Source of the DNA: Cynocephalus volans
Taxonomy: Eukaryota; Chordata; Mammalia; Dermoptera; Cynocephalidae
Length of the DNA: 64,000 bases
Direction of reading: 5' to 3'
Assembly (NCBI RefSeq): GCF_027409185.1
Contig: NC_084464.1
Location: 45,049,095 to 45,113,094 of the forward strand
The notes below the pieces were generated by a model. It was not told the origin of the DNA, made no database searches, and saw nothing but the letters and a program-made list of their open reading frames with translations. Positions 23,340 to 36,700 of the stretch are shown here, in pieces. Each line of letters begins with the position of its first letter. The stretch's first letter is position 1. A program made the translations under genes and the position numbers.

Positions 23340-23780
23340 CGGATTAGAAAACAGGTAGCTTGGGTTCCAGTCCTGCCAGGCTCCAACTGTGCACCAAGCC
23401 CCTGAGCAGAACCTTTATTTCCCTACCTTTCAGTCTCATAAATAAAATCCCTTCCTTGCCTACTACTCCCAGGATTGGATGGAAACTCAGATGAATAAAT
23501 GTGGTAGAACCACTCTGCAAACCAGTATATTATTTACAAGGAAGGGACTGTTTTTTTACTAAGATTGTTAGAAGCAATGTGGAATAACAGAAATAGCTTG
23601 GATTTTGAAGCTAATGGAATCTAGATACACTCCCAACCAGCAGTGTGACGTTGTACCTGTTACTTAACCTTCCCAATCCTGTCTCCTTCTACCTTGCAGA
23701 TAAGATACGCAAAGCTCTCGGTACATAGTAAGAGGTTATGGAATTTTTGTGATTGTTAAACGAGATAATGCACGTGCCCA
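23340..23780. repeat. MIR-type SINE remnants
   Basis: 23,570-23,760 has the MIR layout (text equivalent to 'tgtgacgttg..cctgttacttaacctt..', then '..taagatacg'). 23,340-23,510 looks like another decayed MIR. These are ancient tRNA-derived SINEs common to all mammals. Confidence 0.6.
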
Positions 23781-23839
23781 GTCTGAAAAGCATAACACAC
23801 GTACGCCATAAACGGAAGCAGTAAACACTCTGGGTTTAC

Positions 23840-24470
23840 TGAGTCTCCGAAGGCCCTAAACCAGTTCCCCAGGCGCGTAGGAGATGGGATAAGAAAAGGG
23901 ACTGAAGTGAAAAATCCTCCCCTGAGCCTCGAATCTCCACCGTCGGGCTTCTACGGGGCGCCCAGTTGCCCCCAAGGTCCCTAAATCTGGTGAGAAATGG
24001 CAAAATGACTGGAGAATGGGCAGATCCGGTCACCCTCACAATCCGCCTGGAGGTTCCAGCTCCCACTTCCCGGACCAGTTCAAATTCGACCAGGAGAGTC
24101 CGCGCTGGAGTTCCAATCACGTCAATCCGGTCGGGGCTGAGTGCTCTTTCTACTGCAATCGCTAGGAGGCGCTCGTCACGCTCCCCAGCCCGCACGGGTC
24201 CTCGCTTGCGCACGCGTAATTCCTTTCCTCCAGCGACCCAGCCCCGCCTCCTCCGCCCCCCACAGCAGCTACGTTCGGCCAGTTATGTTCGTGCGGCGTC
24301 TTCTGCGCAGTTTCTGACGTAGCGAGCGACGGCGGGGAGTCGAGCGGAAGTCCAGCGCGATTGCTGCTAAAGGAGGGGAGGGGTGAGGGAAAAAGTGGGG
24401 CCGGAAGTGGGGTTAATCCGCCTACCTCCCGGGAGCCGGGCGGGCGGGTGTGGCCTCGGGAGGCGGAGGG
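23840..24470. promoter_or_regulatory. Upstream part of KIFC1 CpG island
   Basis: Base composition switches to CpG-rich at about 23,850. The stretch carries scattered CGs, a TGACGT-type half site (TTTCTGACGTAGCG, 24,310-24,323) and GC-rich blocks. No exon is recognised. The open frames on both strands here are a by-product of the CpG island. Confidence 0.6.
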
Positions 24471-24660
24471 CGCTGCGATTGGCCCTCGGCTGTGGCGACG
24501 GCGACGATTGGCCCCTGCGTGCAGAGCGAGGTGAGACTGGGTGGCGGCCGTTGGAATTCAAAAGTGGCGGGTGTGGCGCGGGCTGCTAGCTGACGGAGTC
24601 GGTCGCGCGCGTGTTCTGCGTCGCGGGCGGGTGAAAGAACACGGGTGGGAGCCCCGGCAC
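24471..24660 (+). promoter_or_regulatory. KIFC1: KIFC1 core promoter: two CCAAT boxes and a CHR-like site
   Basis: Inverted CCAAT boxes (ATTGG) lie at 24,478-24,482 and 24,507-24,511, 29 bp apart. TTCAAA at 24,557-24,562, the reverse complement of the CHR consensus TTTGAA, follows 50 bp downstream. Paired NF-Y sites upstream of a CHR are the known arrangement of G2/M genes controlled by DREAM and MuvB-B-MYB complexes. KIFC1 is such a cell-cycle gene in human. Transcription probably starts within about 24,580-24,660, but no TATA or initiator fixes the point. Confidence 0.65.
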
Positions 24661-24710
24661 CGTGTCTTCTTCCATTGCGAGCCCCCGGCGTGTGTGGGAC
24701 GGAGGTGGAC

Positions 24711-27700
24711 ATGGAGCCGCAGGTGAGTAGGGGCTGGCGCGGGTCACTCGCCCCGGGCGCGGGGACAGCGGCTGGCCGCCCTGATGCTGTCGAGCTCCCG
24801 GCTCCCGACCGGCCTTGGTCATGTCTGCCTGGAGGGTGAAGGTCCGTGCACCCCCGCAGCAGTGGAAAGGAGTAGAGGAGGGTGTGAAGATTGAGGGTAG
24901 CAGCCCCAGAAGGTCGAGAGGATGTCTATCTGCCCTCCCTCAGCTTCAAGTCTCCGGAGGCCACTCCTCACCGTCATGTCTCCAGGATTTCCCATTTCGA
25001 ATTCTCAGGCTTGTCTTGACACGGTTCTGCCTCTCCATTCCTACTCAAGATTGCAGTTGTGAGATGAGCTCTACCTTTGGGGAAATGTGTCTGATGTCCC
25101 CGCTGATGAACTTTTGTGTTGTCTCCTCTCCTTATTGCTGCTGCTTCGGGAGTGTGGTAAACTGGGCTGAATGAACTCATTCTCTCTCCTTACCCAAGTT
25201 TTCCAGAAATTCCTGCCCAATGGGACTGGTTGACTCAGTTTCTTTTCTTATGAGTGCCCTGCTGCACCCCACAACCATCTGCAGCTTCCCCTCTCCAGTG
25301 GAGAGATATGTACGTGTGTGACAGCAAGAGTGTATTGACCTCTGGCGCCAGAAAAGGTGTCCTGCCTGAATCCTTTGTTTACTAGTTATTTCACATTCAG
25401 ATTTACCCCAAAGTCAGGATTCAGCTTGAAGAGATATTCTTTGTATTCTGGTAACTTATTCATCAAAAAAATAAACTGAGCACCTACTATGTGCCATGCA
25501 CAGTTGTAGGTACTTAGGATGCAGCAGCGAACAAGACAAATCCCTGCCATCATGGAACAGCCATTCTATGGAGAGAGAGACAGTAAACATAATAAAATAA
25601 TCCTATTAGAAGGTGATGAGTGCAATGGAGAAAAGGAAAAATTCAAGCAGGTTAAGAGGAGGGAGGAGAGACCAACTGGCAGGATAGAGTATTAAATTAG
25701 GGTGGTCTCAGTAAACCCCATTGAGAAGGTGAGAGTTGAATAAAGACTTGAAGGATGTGAGGGAGATAGACAAGTGGATATTGAGGAAAGAGCATTATGA
25801 ACAGTGGGAATCTACCAGAGCAAAGAGTCCCCAGAGAGCTGTCTAGCAAGGAGGCCAGTGTGGTTGGAGTTGAAGTAAGGGGAAAGTTGTGGGAAATGAA
25901 GTCAGGTAATGGGAAGTGGGGTTGCTGATCACAGTTTGCTTCTTGTAGGGGCCATTGTGAGAACTTTAACTTTTATTCTGAGTGAAATGGGAAATCAGTG
26001 GACAGTTTTCAGCAGAGAGATAAGATCTTACATTTTAAGAGGATCACTTTGCTGCATTGAGATTAGACTATAAGGGGGCAAATATAAAAACAAGGAGGAC
26101 TGTTAGGAGAGCAACAGATTTCCTCAACCTTGACACTATTAACATTTTATTGTAGGGGGCTGTCCTTTTCATTGTTGGACGCTTAGCAGCATCCCATGTC
26201 TCCAACCATGCCAGCAGCAACCCCCTGCCTAGTAATGACAATCAAAAATGTCTTCAGATGTTGTCAAATGTCATCTAAGGGGCAAAATCACCCCCTAGTT
26301 GAGAACTGCTGTAGTATGATAATCTAGATAATGCTAATAGGGTTATTAGATAATGGTGACTTGGATCAGGGTGGTAGCAGTGGAAGAAATAGAAACAAGT
26401 GGTCAGATTTTGGATATATTTTGAAGGTGGAATCAGCCATGCTTTGCTGACAGATGACATGTGGTGTGTAAGATAAAGAGATGTCTCAGGATTTATTGGC
26501 TTGAGCAACTGGAAGATGGATCAACTGAGATGGAGAAAGCTGCAAAAGGAGCAAGTTCAAAAGGGGTTGGACATCAACAGGTCAGTTATTAGACTTCCAA
26601 GTGGAAATGTTGAGGAGGTAGTTCAATATAAGTTGAGGAGTGAGATCTAGGCTGGAGATAGAAATTTGGGTATTTAAAGCCATGGGAATGGATAGTGAGT
26701 ACAGAGAATACAAAGATTGCTGTTAAAATTTGGAGAGATGAGGACTTACTAGTGAGATAGGAAAACAAATAAAGTGTGGTCCCCTGGAGGCTAAATGAAG
26801 AAAGTCTCTTAAGGAGGAGGGAGAGACCACCTTGTATCGAATGCTGCTTGATGGGCCAAAACACATGAAAATGAAGAATTGACTTAGCAACTTGAAGTTA
26901 CTGGTGACTTTGAGGACAATGGTTTGGTAGAATGGGGGAGTGAAAGCCTGCTTGAAATGGGTTTTGGAGAGAAATTGGACACCGTGAATACTTTTGAAGA
27001 GTTTTGCTGCAAAGGGCAGCAAGGTAAAAGGGTAGTAGCTGGCAGGGAAAGCAGAGTCAAGAGACTTTTTTTAGGTTGGGATAAATAATAGCATGTGTTG
27101 TATGCTGATTGGAATAATCGAGTAGAAAGTGTAAAGTTGATGATGCAGAGGAGAGAAGGGAGAAGAGAAGGGAGAATTGCTGGAGCAATGTTCCTGAGTT
27201 GGTGTGAGGATGGGAGGGATCTGACGCACATGTGGAGGGGTTGCCTTGGGAGCAGGGAATCTGTGATCTTGTGGTGAAGTGGATGCAGGAGGGTTTGGAT
27301 GAATACTATTCTTATGGAAGGTTAAGTGATTATGCTTCTCATTGTGGATAGCTGGGGTTCATTGCGTCTAGCTTTATAGATGAGAGAAAAATAAATACTG
27401 TACTATTTGGAGTTGTCCTGAATAAACAAACCTTTGAACACGTTTTCTGAACCCATGTAAATTCCAAGGAGGTAGGTCCATAGTATATCCACTATGGTAG
27501 TGTAGACCAGGAGGAAGGGCACAGGGTTATAAAAAAACAAAAGAAAACTTTAGTATTTGACCTTGCGGTACTTAAAGCATGTAGCAGACATTGTACTAGG
27601 CCCTCTGGTTATATAGTTGTGAATAGACAAGTTCTTATGGGACTGACAATCTAATGTAGAGAAAGACAATAAACAAACTAAAAATAAAAGCAAAACAGAA

Positions 27701-30700
27701 TTTCATGTTGTTTCATAGTTTTCTCTATGATGTTCTGTGAACATTGTTGAATATGTCTTATTGTATCACAGGTAGCTCAAACTCACTTTCCCAAAACTCA
27801 TCTTAGGGGCCAGCCCATGGCTCACTTGGGAAAGTGTGGTGCTGATAACACCAAGGCCAAGGGTTTGGATCCCTATATAGGGATGGCTGGTTAGCTCACT
27901 TGGGAGAGCGTGGTGCTGACCACACCAAGTCAAGGATTAAGATCCCTTTACCGATCATCTTTCTATAAAACAACAACAACAACAAAAAGGTCAGCATCTC
28001 TTAAACATAGCTCTTCAGATACTCTTGGATCTCGCTGTATTATTTCTTACAACTGCATGTGAATCTACAATGATTTTAAAATAAAAATTTTAATTAAAAA
28101 ACAAAACAGGATGCTGGCCAGTTAGTTCAGTTGGTTAGAGTGTGGTGTTATAACACCAAGGCCAAAGGTTTGGATCCCCATACTGGCCAGCTGCCACAAA
28201 ACAAAACAAAACAAAAGCAGCCCTTCCTCTTGTTATCTTGGTTAATGGAACTGTAACAGACACCATGGACTCAGCCTCGACTCCTCTCTCTCTCTCACTG
28301 CCTGCCTTCTTCCCTCTCCCAAGCCAGCTCCTAGTTAGATCAGTACTTGGTTTCATGTAATCCAGCCCCTCTTCTTCATCCCCACTGCCCAACTTTATTA
28401 AGGCTGACCTGGTTCTCTCAGATGGATTTCTGTCTAGCTCTCAGGCTGCTAGAATAGCCTCTCTCAACTAAGTTCCATGAGAATGAAGCCCTACTGCCTT
28501 AAGGCATTCTTTGCATCTAGAATGGTAAGAGCTGTGTACAGCCTTGGGAGAATTGAGGAAATAGATCATTTTCTATACAGCTTGTTTATTTATTTATTTT
28601 TGGCAGCTGGCTGGTACGGGGATCCAAACCCTTGACCTCATTTTCTATACAGTTCAATTCTATTATGGTACCCCAGTTTGGAAAGGCTGCCCTAGAAAGT
28701 GAGCTCTGGGAAGGCAGGGAGTTAATGTTCATTACTCTCACCCCAACACCTAGAACAGTGTCTGGCACAGAACAGGCATACCATGAGTGTACCACAGAGC
28801 AGATATCATGACATACTGCCACCGCAGTCTTTTCCTTTTTGCCTTTGTTCTCATCTCCCTGCTTTCTATGCACATCCATGTCTTCCGCTGAATAGAATGA
28901 TTTGTTGTTCCTTGCATGCACCCCTGCTTGCTCTCTGCCTGGGATGCTCTACCTTGGCCCAAGCTCATCAAGCCAATTCTTTCTCATCCTAAAGACTCCA
29001 CCTAAAAATAAAATACCTTATACGAGTGTTCTTTGACTCTCTCCCTATCGCATCTGGATGCTCACCTCCTCCTCTGGGCTCCTTTTATGACAGCACTCAG
29101 TAAAGTTTTAATCATCTCTTTGAATGCTTCTCATCCCCACTGTTCTTTGAGGACAAGGGACCACATATGTTACTCTAGAACCCATATCACTTCTTGGCAC
29201 ATCACAGACAGTAAATATTGAGTGAATGAAGTAAGCTGGGGCTGGTTGGTTAGCTCAGATGGTTAGAGCACGGTGTTATAACACAAAGGTCAAGGATTCG
29301 GATCCCCATACTGGCCAGCCACCAGAAAAAAAAAGTCAAATGTGAATGAAGTAAGTTGAAGGGCAAAGAGAAACTGGCCTTGGAATTAAAAGTTACCTGT
29401 AGTGAAAATCAGAAGTTGATCTATATAATGTACTTTCCTGATGGTAGGATAGGAATAGGGTGATCAATCATCCTAGTTTGCTTACAAATGACCTAATTTT
29501 AGCATTGAAAGTCCTGTGTCCCAAGAAACCTCTCATTCTTGGGTTAACCAGAATATTTGGTCACCCTAGATAAGAGCAACCATGGTGTGGGCATAATCTC
29601 CAGGCACTGACTTAGGCTGCTTAAAGGAGAGGATCTCTCCTTTTCCATTGCCCCCACATCATGCCTGTACTTTGGTCTCCAAACTGGTCATACTACTTCC
29701 TAGCCTTCCCCATACAAGTCAGCCTACATGCAACTCATTATTCTTTGTAATAGGTTCTTTTGTATATTTTTCACATGGCTGATCAGAAATTGTAGCTGGC
29801 TCTTCATGCTATGCAGGGATAAAACCTAAACTCCTCCTTAGCCTGGTATCAAAGCCTTATGAGGCAGTGTGGGGTTAAACATGTGATCTCTGAAACCAGA
29901 CTGCCTAGATTCTAACTCTGGCTCTGCCGTTTACTAGCTGATGACCTTAGATGATCTATCTTACCTCCCAGTGCCTTCCTTCCCTCATCTGCAAAATGGA
30001 GTTAGTAATAGCAACTCCTCAGTGGGCTACTGTGAGGCTTAAGTAAGTTGATACAGATAAGACATTTAAAGCAGTGCTCAATCAATGTTACTTGCTCCTC
30101 CCAACCAGTCTTCAGCCTTATCCATCGTCCACTCTCTCCCTTATTCATGATTCTCAGCTCCAGCTAAAAGGGCCCTATTGGTTTCCCAGCCATACCATTT
30201 GCATGTCTGAGCTTTTGTCTTCTAAAAGGAATGTCCATTTCTCTACGCTTGTTTTGGTACTACTCTTAAAGTTAGCTCGAGTCCAACATCCATCCAGTTT
30301 TACCCTTAGAGATTGTGTTCCCGCTTTTACATTATGTCCTGCTTCTTTTGGTGCTGTTTGGCTGGCGCATAATCTGTGAGTCCCAGCTTTTGGCACAAGT
30401 GGTTCTTAGTTAATGCTTGGTGGTAGTAATGTTGAAAATTGAGGCTGGGAGGCCAAGAAGGGGAGTTCTTGGGACATTTTGTCACCTGCGTGTTGTCTTA
30501 AGGGTGTCTTTTCCCAACAGAGATCACCCTTATTGGAAGTGAAGGGGAACGTAGAGCTGAAGAGACCCCTGTTCAAAGCGTCTTCCCGGCTGCCTCTCCC
30601 AGGAAGCAGGCTCAAGAGGGGGCCTGACCAGATGGAGGATGCCTTGGAGCCTGAGAAGGTTAGCTGAGTGTGGAGAGCTGTGTATGTATATATGCATAAG

Positions 30701-33700
30701 TGTGTTTGTGTGTGTGTGTGAGAGAGAGAGAGAGAATATAAACTCATCAGGGAGGGTGACTATGGACCTGTTCTTATCTTTCCCCAGAAACGGACCCGAG
30801 GCCTGGGTGCAGCGACCAAAATTGCTACATCCCGCAACAGAGCATCAACCCTCACCACACTGCCACACACACAAGGCCCAACTGCATGTAGGCTCTAGGG
30901 GTGGACAGGGACCCAAGGACATGGAAGTCTGGTGCTCTTCAACTTACTTATTTTTCTTTACTTTTCTTTCAATTTTAGTCCATTTTGAATAGGTGATAAC
31001 ATTTTACTTGGTTCAAAATTCCAAAGGCACAAAGGTTGTTATACAATGAAAAGTTTCATCCTACTCCTATCCCTAGCCATTCAGTTCCCCTTCTCAGGGG
31101 CAACTGCATGTCCTTCCTGGGAAATTCTGTGGGTACTCAAGCAAACATGGACATATCCGCCCCCCACCTTTTTTGCACAAATGGTAGCATACTTTACATA
31201 TTTTTCTGCCCCCCCCCCCCCCAGCTCTTTGTACTTATCTTGGTTCAACTTCCTTCTTGGCATATTGAGTAATTTCTGGTCCTAGGAGGGATATCATTAG
31301 GAGCTGGCCCAACTTAGGGGGCAAGGTTATTTCTAATCCTCAGAAAAAGCACCTCCCCTGCCCCTGGCTTAGCCAGTGTACATGCCACCCTGAGAGTGAT
31401 TGTTCTACTTTTTCTTCTCTCATATCTCCGGACAGCTCAAAAAGTTCCCCGGAAGATAGGACCCCCATGTTCCACAGCTATTGCCACAGGTAGTAGCACT
31501 TAAGAGCTGGGGCTGAGATGGGATTTGGGGAATGTGTAAAAGGAGAATGATGGAGATGGAAGGACGTTGGTCCTATAATTTCTTATGTTGACTCTCCAAT
31601 TTTCTAGGGGTGAAGAACCAGAAACCAGTCCCTGCTGTTCCTGCCCAGAAGTCTGGCAGTAGGTGACAAACATAACTATTGGGTGAGAGGCTGGGATAGA
31701 GAAGAGGAGGTGGTGAGTGCCCAGAAAAATCTGTCTGGCCTCTTCCATCTCTGGTGGGGAAGGAGATAGATGTAGCATCAGGTGTGAGGCCCTAAAGGCT
31801 AGAAGGGAGGAGGGGTAGAGAGCCAAGACTTCACTGACCTTTATCCTTTCTGTGCCCATCTTAGCATTAGCTGCTCCTCCCATGGTAGGAGGGAAGAAAC
31901 CCAGCAAACGTCCAGCCTGGGACTTAAAGGGTCAGTTAGGTGACCTAAATGTAGAGCTGAAACGCTACCGTGAGAGGACTCAAACATTGGACCAGGAGAA
32001 CCAGCAGCTGCAGGACCAGCTCAGAGAAGCCCAACAACAGGCCAAGGCCCTGGGGACAGAGTGCAGGACACTGGAAGGAGAGTTGGCCAGGGTAGGGGCC
32101 CAGGCTGAGCAAGGCCAACAGGAGCTAGAGAACCTGCGTGCTCATGTCCTGGACCTGGAAGAGCGGCTGGGCACACAGGAAAGCTTGGTGCAAGAGCTCC
32201 AGAAAGAACAGTTGGAATTGCAGGAAGAGCGGAGGGGGCTGGCCACCCAACTGGAGGAACAGGAGGTAGGGCCAGATTCTCACCAAATGCCAGTCCCCCT
32301 ATCCTAGTAGAGGTCGTCCCCCACCTTCCAGGTTCCCCTTAAGTCTCTTTGGGCTCAGAATACCTGACCTCATATCTCCAGCAATATCCCTCTGTCCTCC
32401 ACCTGTCTTTACCCCAGCACACTCCTGATTCTCATGCTTTCTGCCCCACTTCTCCATGTACTTAACTCTTTTTGTAGTTCTCACCTGGATCTGTGTCTTA
32501 CCCTAGTCCTCCATCCCCCTCTCTTTCTTCACGTCCCACTCCTGATCACAAATCCCTGTGGTACTCCCTCGTCTCATGTCCATTTGATTCCTTTTTGGTG
32601 AGTACCAACTAGATTGAATGAATTACTTATAGTCTCAAATGACTCATCTCTCACTTCTGGACATTTTGCATATGTGCTTCCCTCTTTCTGGAATGTTCTT
32701 TCTGTACTCTATCCTTCCCTTGGTTCACTCCTATTATACTTTTGGGTGTCAGCCTTAAAGGAGCTTACTGATATCATCTTCCTTGTTCCCCTCCTGGACA
32801 TCCCCATAGCACTCCCTATCCTAGTACCATATTTGCCTATTTTCTCATCTCTATTTACCAGACAATGAAGTCTTTTTTTTTTTTTTTGTCATTTTTGTGA
32901 CCGGCCGCACCGCGCTCCGCCAGTGAGCACACCGGCCATCCTTATATAGGATCCGAACCCACGGCGGGAGCACTGCTGTGCTCCCAGCGCCGCACTCTCC
33001 CGAGTGTGCCACGGGGTCGGCCCGACAATGAAGTCTTTGAAAGCAGGGACCCCACCTCCGCTCCCCACCCATCTTGGCCACATGACTTGTTCTTATTCTT
33101 AGTTGCATCTCATTCTCTGTGTCTGTTCTGTTCTGGGCAGAAGAGGCTGCAGGTATCAGAAGCAGCTCTGTCGAGCAGCCAAGCAGAGGCGGCATCTCTG
33201 CAACAGGAGGTTGAAGCCCAGGCGGCTTTACTCTCTGAGCGGGGAGAACGTCTTCATGGGCTAGAGATGGAGCGTCGGCGTCTGCACAACCAGCTGCAGG
33301 AACTCAAGGGCAATATCCGCGTATTCTGCCGGGTCCGCCCTGTCCTTCCTGGGGAGTCCACCCCACCCCCTGGCTTCCTCTTGTTTCCCCCTGGTCCTGG
33401 CGGGCCCTCTGATCCTCCCACCCACCTTAGTCTATCTCGGTCTGATGAGCGGCGTGGGACCCTGAGTGGGGCACCAGCCCCCACCACCCGCCATGACTTT
33501 TCTTTTGACCGGGTATTTCCACCAGGAAGTGGACAGGACGAGGTGTTTGAGGAGATCGCCATGCTTGTCCAGTCAGCTCTGGATGGCTACCCAGTATGCA
33601 TCTTTGCCTATGGCCAGACAGGCAGTGGCAAGACCTTCACAATGGAAGGTGGTCCTGGGGGAGACCCCCAGTTGGAGGGGCTGATCCCTCGGGCCCTGCG

Positions 33701-36700
33701 GCACCTCTTCTCCATAGCCCAGGAAATGGGTGGCCAGGGCTGGACCTACAGCTTTGTGGCAAGTTACGTAGAGATCTATAATGAGACTGTTCGAGACCTG
33801 CTAGCCACTGGGACTCGGAAGGGTCAAGGGGGTGAGTGCGAGATTCGCCGAGCAGGGCCAGGGAGTGAAGAGCTTACTGTCACCAATGCCCGATATGTCC
33901 CTGTCTCCTGTGAGAAAGAGGTGAGGACCCATGGGCACTGGAACTGGGGAGTGGGGAGCAGTGGGCAGGGTGTCACAAGATGGAGGTGGATGGAGAAAAG
34001 AGCAGGAGAAAATTGGAGGATGAAGGGCAAGTTGTGAGGATAGGTTACCACATTTAGTTTTGACTGTAAGGTAGATGTGCCTTAACATAACCAGGCAATA
34101 TAGAGTAGTGATGCATCTGCTGAAGTGGAGAGGGACACTTGTCCCCTGCCAGTTGCATCTCGTGTCATTTCCTTTTATGTGCCTTGCTCAGTTCACCCTA
34201 GCCATGCTGGCCTCCTGGCTGTTCCTTAACCAGCTAGTCACACTCCCATCTCAGGTCTTTTGCCTGAATGCTCCACCCCTGGAGATCTTAAGGCAGTGAG
34301 TCTTAACATCCCTGACTGTTCTGTCTAAACTTGCACCCTCTTCCCTACCTTCACACATTCCCTATTCTGTGATTTTACCCTTTAGTATTCACAGACATAC
34401 TGTGCATTTTACTTATTTGTTTTGTCTCTTTGCTGGCTAGAACGGAAGCTAAAGGAGGGCAGGGGCTGACTCTCACTAATTGCCATACTGACATCACTGT
34501 GTATTAACTTACTGCCTACCTTCACACCTTGCTCCCCTCCACTCCCAGGTGGAGGCTCTGCTCCATCTAGCCCGCCAGAATCGGGCTGTGGCCCGAACAG
34601 CCCAGAACGAGCGGTCATCACGCAGCCACAGTGTGTTCCAGCTGCAGATCTCTGGGGAGCATGCTGCCCGAGGCCTACAGTGCGGGGCCCCCCTCAGCCT
34701 TGTGGACCTGGCCGGGAGTGAGCGGCTAGACCCTGGCTTAGCCCTTGGCCCAGGAGAGCGGGAACGCCTTCGGGAAACACAGGCCATTAACAGCAGCCTT
34801 TCCACGCTGGGGCTGGTCATCATGGCCCTGAGCAACAAGGTGGGAATGGGGGCAGGGGCAGGTGGGACCTGGGGTCCAGTTGGGGTTAGCTGTACAGAAC
34901 TCTGCCCTGTCCTAAGCACTGGTTCCCTCTCAACTCTCTAGGAGTCCCATGTGCCTTACCGGAACAGCAAGCTCACCTACTTGCTGCAGAACTCTCTGGG
35001 TGGCAGTGCTAAGATGTGAGTGAAAGGGACAGATAGAAGGAATCGGGTAGGAACTATGATGTTGGTTGGGGTAAGGAAAAGGGGAACAGTAGAGACCTGT
35101 CCAGGCTCTGCAGACCACTAATGCTGAGACTGGGCCTCTTTTCTTTCCATAGGCTGATGTTTGTGAACATTTCCCCCCTAGAAGAGAACATCTCCGAGTC
35201 CCTCAACTCTCTACGCTTTGCCTCCAAGGTACGATTACCTTCAAGCCCAGGTCCTGTTGGGACCCCTGGATGCTTGTAGACTTGTCCATTTCAACCGCTT
35301 CTGTCCTCTAGGTTGGGGGGCACATTTACCCAGAAAGGATTTACATTTGCCAGGCATTTTGGGCCCTTCCCACTGGGTTCCATTGTGTTTCTTTTTTCTT
35401 TATTTATTTTTGTTTGTTTTAAAAAAATTTTTCTGGTTCCATTTTTAACTATTTGCTTTTGAATTAAGTTTTTGAAAATAAGTGACTAAAAGCTTAAAAC
35501 TATCTAGAGGGCTATACAGAACACAATGAAGTTTTACTGCCACTTCTCTCCACCCCATCCTCCACTCCATATAGTCATTTTTGTCATTTATTATTTTATT
35601 TATCCTTCCATTGTTTCTTTTTGCAAATACAGGCTATTTGTATTCTTCTTCTTATATGAAAGGCATCTCCCTCCCTCTCTTTCACATATATGTAGTTCTG
35701 TACCTTGTTTGTTTTGCTTCCGGAATAGCTCCAAGAGTAATCCCTATCAATGCACAGAGATCATCCCATTATTTTTAGGTCTGCCTAAGACTCCACTGTG
35801 TGGATGCACCAAAATTTATCCACCAGTTCCCTCTACTGGACACTTGGATTGCTTCCCGCTTTTTCTATTACAAACAAGGCCAAGCTGACTAACCTTATAC
35901 ATATGTCATTTTGTGGTTTTTTAGTTACATCTATCTAGGGAAATATTCCTTGAAATGGGATTGCTGGATCCAAGGAGACATAGGTTTTTCAGACCATTCC
36001 ACAGAGTGTGATTGCAGGCTCCAAACCCCACAAGGGTCAGCTGGTGGCCATGAATTCTCAGAGAGACACGCTTCCTCCACTGGAGTTAAACAAGTCAGAA
36101 AATTTCCTTAATGTCTGCCTCTGGGGTAAATGTTTTTTCCCTCTGGTTCACCCTTCCCCTGAGGGTATAGCCCTTCAGTGGGGTCTGTCTTTATTTGGGA
36201 TCTGATCAGATCTGCCCCTCTGCCATGCTCAGGCTTCGCCCCAGTCAGCACTGGTTGCTGCCATCAGCTACCTCAGCACCTACACCCTGCTCTGCACTCT
36301 GCTCTGGTCTTCTGTTTTAATCAGGATTTCCTTCACTATCCTGCAAGTTCAATTAAAAAGGTGATGGTGTTTTTTCTGACTTTAAGAAATTTTTTTGCTT
36401 TTCTTTTTTTTTTGTTATGCTTTTTATATTAATATTTTAATGACATCAACACTCAACATGAACTTCTCTAATGCCCAGTTTATATTAAATGTCATCCAAT
36501 TGTTTCATAAATGTCTCTTATACATTAGGTTTGTTCAAATCAAGATCAAAGCAAGGTCCACCCATTTCATTTGGTTGAAATATCTCTTAAATTTCTTTTA
36601 ATCTGTAATAGTCCCCCACCGCCCACTATCATGCCATTTATTTGTTAAAGAAGTAGGGTCATATACCATGTTCTGGATTTTGGCTGGTTGTTTCCTCTTC

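Larger units (their letters stand above)
24723..30520. other. KIFC1 intron 1, repeat-rich
   Basis: The 5.8-kb first intron contains an old repeat at about 25,470-25,640, a MER20 copy, three t-SINEs plus a fragment, an L2 end and a MIR (listed separately). The stretch 26,320-27,550 shows nothing recognisable. Confidence 0.75.

Noticed and set aside
23836-24322. Open frames on both strands upstream of KIFC1
   Set aside because: They lie in the CpG island, both strands are open, and there is no homology that I recognise or matching splice structure.
292-29341. tRNA-Ile genes
   Set aside because: The tRNA-like units have degenerate acceptor and anticodon arms, A tails and target-site duplications, and they often occur as dimers. 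They are SINEs, not functional tRNA genes.
33006-34037. Single 343-codon KIFC1 exon reading from 33,006 to 34,037
   Set aside because: The frame is open beyond both ends, but its start lies inside a SINE and its end runs past a GT donor. The acceptor at 33,140 and donor at 33,921 give a product continuous with the flanking exons and the expected total of 673 codons.
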